A DNA stretch of 8,749 nt from JBFLYC01 sp040756735 (lineage in GTDB: Bacteria > Bacillota > DSM-16504 > Desulfitibacterales > Desulfitibacteraceae), in the NCBI GenBank assembly GCA_040756735.1, contig JBFLYC010000062.1:1-8749 (forward strand). The letters are read 5' to 3'. Positions 6,681 through 8,749 of this stretch are shown here, in pieces. The notes under the pieces are model-generated. The model ran no database searches and was not told where the DNA came from. It saw nothing but the letters and a program-made list of their open reading frames with translations. A program made the position numbers and the translations under genes. Positions within the stretch are counted from its first letter, which is position 1. The number at the start of each line of letters is the position of its first letter.

Positions 6681-8584
6681 TTTTTCAATTTTCGCCAAAG
6701 TGTAGATTTACTAATGCCTAGTCTTCTTGCTGTTTCGGCTTTATTTCCACTTGTTTCTTTCATTACTTTCATGATTAATTTTAATTCTTCTTGCTCTAAT
6801 AGCGGCGGGCTTTTGACACTTTTGCTCCAATTGATTATATTTAACTCTTGGAAAGGGTCACCCGAATCCATAGGTTTATCCAAAACATCTATTACCTTCA
6901 CGTATGAAACCTCATTATCTTTAGTAGTAATAATTAGTCTTTCAATGACATTTTTTAATTCCCTTATATTCCCTGGCCACTTATAATCAATAAGAAGACT
7001 CATTGCCTCAGGGGTAAAGACAGGTTGTTTTTTCTGAAAATAACCGCTAAAGTATTTAGAAAAAAATTGTACTAAAATAGGAATATCCTCTTTGCGTTCT
7101 CTCAAAGGTGGTATTTCAAGTTTAAGGATATTTATTCTATAAAATAAGTCTTCACGAAATTTACCTTTTTTAATTAGTAGCTGCAAATCCTTATTAGTAG
7201 CGCAAAAAATTCGAACATCAACAGGAATAATTTTATCGTCCCCGAGTCTCATAACTTGCCTTTCCTCTAAAACCCTTAATAGCCTAGCTTGAACGGCAGC
7301 AGATATTTCCCCAATTTCGTCCAAGAATAATGTACCTCCATGGGCTAACTCAAATAATCCTATTTTCCCGCCCTTTTTCGCACCGGTAAAGGCACCTTCT
7401 ACATAGCCAAAGAGTTCGCTTTCCAATAAATTTTCCGGTAAAGCCGCACAATTAATAGCCACAAAAGGTTCTCCTCTGCGAGTACTTGCATTATGGAGGC
7501 TCTGGGCAAACATCTCTTTACCTGTGCCACTTTCGCCAATTATCAATACTGTTGAGTCGACTTCTGCATATTGTTTTGCTGTCATTATTAACTGTTCAAT
7601 CCTATAACTTTCTCGAATTATATCATTAAAACAGTATTTGGCCACATGGCCTTTAGGGTTAAGTTTCCTTCTAACCTTATATTCTATAGTCTGCAAGTGA
7701 GATAGCTCTTGAAAACTTATTATGGATCCTATCAACTTATCATCTACTGCTATAGGGTTTAATCCACATACATATTTTATATTGTCAAAATCTCGCACTT
7801 CTCCTATCCATTTTTCTCCCTTTTGTATAGCCCCAATTATAGTTTTATCGTTAATAAAGTAATGTATGGACCTTCCTACAGCATCTTTATTTTTAATATC
7901 TATTACTCTACCCGCCATATTATTAAGATGAATAACCTTGCCATATTTATCTACAAAGATAATACCCTCATGAATAGAGTCTAAAATAGTTTTTAATTGC
8001 TCGCCCCACTCGCGCTCTCTTCTCAATACCTGTAAAACTTTGGCTGCTTCATTTAGCGCAGCTAAGACTGCAGGCTTTTGGGATTTTAACAAAATACCAT
8101 GAAGGCCAAGGCTCTTAGCATAATCAGTAGCCAGCTTAGCTCCTACTATTACATCTACCCCTTTTCGCTTAGCTAATTGAACTTTTTCTCGAACTTCATC
8201 CCCTGAGCTGACTAAAAACTTTTCCACAGTAACATTTAAAATAGGTGCAATATCTTCTGCACCCTTAATTAAAGAGTCAAATCCTATTACTGCAATTCTC
8301 TTTGAAATTGTCCGTGCCTGATCTAATAGTTTAATAATGTCATATTCTGTAATTGGAATATCAATTATAGGCAAAGGAATCTTGGCCTGGCGTAGTTTAT
8401 TAGTAGTCCCACCACGAGAAACTAATACTTTTACCCCTTGTTCAATTAGTTCCTTAGCTACATCTATCCCTTGATCTAAATAGCCATTCACAACAGTTAT
8501 AGGTTCATCGATCTCTTTCTCAACTTCTTTAACCAATGACAGCAGTTCTTTATCAGGAGCAATGACAGCTATTTCACTTTTCAC
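6668..8584 (-). CDS. Sigma-54-dependent transcriptional activator with PrpR_N sensor and PAS domain
   Basis: A 638-residue enhancer-binding protein that would activate the sigma-54 promoter downstream of its own gene. Domains in order: PrpR_N-like sensor (about 1-185), a ligand-binding fold known from the propionate regulator PrpR; PAS (about 192-300); AAA+ ATPase (about 318-555); Fis-type helix-turn-helix (about 598-636, with AETARRLGISKSTLWRKLKK). The ATPase looks active: Walker A GESGTGKE (350-357), the sigma-54 contact loop GAFTGA (397-402), Walker B LFLDE (419-423), REDLFYRI (477-484) and WPGNIREL (536-543). There is no receiver domain, so control is probably by a small ligand rather than a kinase. 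The start is GTG at 8584, because the PrpR_N fold begins right there and no other in-frame start is near. The GGGAGGG site is 11 nt upstream, slightly far. The effector is unknown; the substrate or product of the adjacent enzyme is the natural guess. Confidence 0.93.
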   Translation of the reverse strand: MKSEIAVIAPDKELLSLVKEVEKEIDEPITVVNGYLDQGIDVAKELIEQGVKVLVSRGGTTNKLRQAKIPLPIIDIPITEYDIIKLLDQARTISKRIAVIGFDSLIKGAEDIAPILNVTVEKFLVSSGDEVREKVQLAKRKGVDVIVGAKLATDYAKSLGLHGILLKSQKPAVLAALNEAAKVLQVLRREREWGEQLKTILDSIHEGIIFVDKYGKVIHLNNMAGRVIDIKNKDAVGRSIHYFINDKTIIGAIQKGEKWIGEVRDFDNIKYVCGLNPIAVDDKLIGSIISFQELSHLQTIEYKVRRKLNPKGHVAKYCFNDIIRESYRIEQLIMTAKQYAEVDSTVLIIGESGTGKEMFAQSLHNASTRRGEPFVAINCAALPENLLESELFGYVEGAFTGAKKGGKIGLFELAHGGTLFLDEIGEISAAVQARLLRVLEERQVMRLGDDKIIPVDVRIFCATNKDLQLLIKKGKFREDLFYRINILKLEIPPLRERKEDIPILVQFFSKYFSGYFQKKQPVFTPEAMSLLIDYKWPGNIRELKNVIERLIITTKDNEVSYVKVIDVLDKPMDSGDPFQELNIINWSKSVKSPPLLEQEELKLIMKVMKETSGNKAETARRLGISKSTLWRKLKKISK

Positions 8585-8595
8585 TTTAAATTTAT

Positions 8596-8602
8596 CCCTC
8601 CC
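8596..8602 (-). promoter_or_regulatory. Ribosome binding site for the sigma-54 activator (GTG start)
   Basis: GGGAGGG on the minus strand lies 11 nt before the GTG at 8582-8584. The sequence is strong but the spacing is longer than the usual 5-9 nt. No ATG, GTG or TTG occurs in frame closer to it. Confidence 0.6.
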
Positions 8603-8647
8603 GCAATTCTAGAAATTTTTACTTCCTGAGTTTAGGAGATAACGAGC

Positions 8648-8687
8648 AAAAAAGTACTGGGACCTTAATAAAAGCAAGGATTCCAGT
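8648..8687 (-). terminator. Intrinsic terminator-like hairpin upstream of the regulator
   Basis: On the minus strand a two-part stem forms: ACTGG/CCAGT (8683-8687 with 8656-8660) and CCTT/AAGG (8676-8679 with 8663-8666), separated by a small 3x2 internal loop and closed by a 9-nt loop. It is followed by ACTTTTTT (T6 at 8648-8653). It fits the end of a minus-strand gene lying at or beyond the right edge. It could also be an attenuator in the regulator's own leader, because no clear promoter is seen in the 63 bp between it and the GTG. Confidence 0.5.
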
Positions 8688-8749
8688 GTTTTAAAAATGT
8701 CCTATTATTTCAAGTTGATATTTAAATCAAGTTTCGTACTGGATCGAAA

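Noticed and set aside
6657..6986. Plus-strand 109-codon open frame with hydrophobic stretches
   Set aside because: It is antisense to the HTH/AAA+ end of the regulator and has no supporting ribosome binding site or recognisable domain.
8671..8690. TGG...TTGC on the minus strand upstream of the regulator as a second sigma-54 promoter
   Set aside because: Only 5 nt lie between TGG and TTGC where 8 are needed, and the bases belong to the terminator-like hairpin.
8705..8749. Minus-strand frame open from the right edge for 14 codons to a TAA
   Set aside because: It could be the end of an upstream gene, but 14 low-complexity codons show no recognisable family, and the other frames stop after 6-8 codons, so this is weak evidence.

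Overview
The window looks like a low-GC anaerobic Firmicute (Clostridia or Negativicutes type). The grounds are AT-rich DNA, strong GGAGG-type ribosome binding sites, two GTG starts, a lipoprotein-type solute receptor, and a sigma-54 activator with a PrpR_N sensor. The species cannot be named from the sequence.

Layout. The left edge (1-120, plus strand) holds the last 39 codons of a PLP-dependent aminotransferase. It converges on a 74-codon minus-strand remnant (141-365) of an L-2-amino-thiazoline-4-carboxylic acid hydrolase-like gene that has lost its 5' part. From 460 to 8584 everything is one minus-strand block. In transcription order it contains a PrpR_N/PAS/AAA+/Fis sigma-54 activator (8584-6668), a 285-bp regulatory gap, a mandelate racemase/muconate lactonizing enzyme family protein (6382-5258), a TAXI-type TRAP solute-binding lipoprotein (5204-4191), a fused TRAP 4TM+12TM permease (4101-2155) and an LctP-family permease (2133-460). 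The right edge (8585-8749) holds the regulator's leader and a minus-strand terminator-like hairpin.

How it works together (inference). The regulator probably senses a small organic acid through PrpR_N and activates the structural operon. The gap downstream of the regulator contains a very good -24/-12 promoter (6487-6503). A tandem repeat 32 bp apart sits about 160-200 bp upstream of the predicted start and could be the enhancer. The enzyme keeps the complete acid/base and metal-ligand set of mandelate racemase at identical spacing for most of it, so the substrate is probably a 2-hydroxy acid or sugar acid that is racemised or dehydrated. The TAXI-TRAP system and the LctP permease would move the substrate and/or the product across the membrane.

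The most unusual structure is at the operon promoter. The -12 element lies inside the upstream arm of a perfect 14-bp inverted repeat followed by a T-tract. Read-through RNA from the regulator gene could therefore form a terminator hairpin, while RNA starting at the sigma-54 promoter begins in the loop and cannot.
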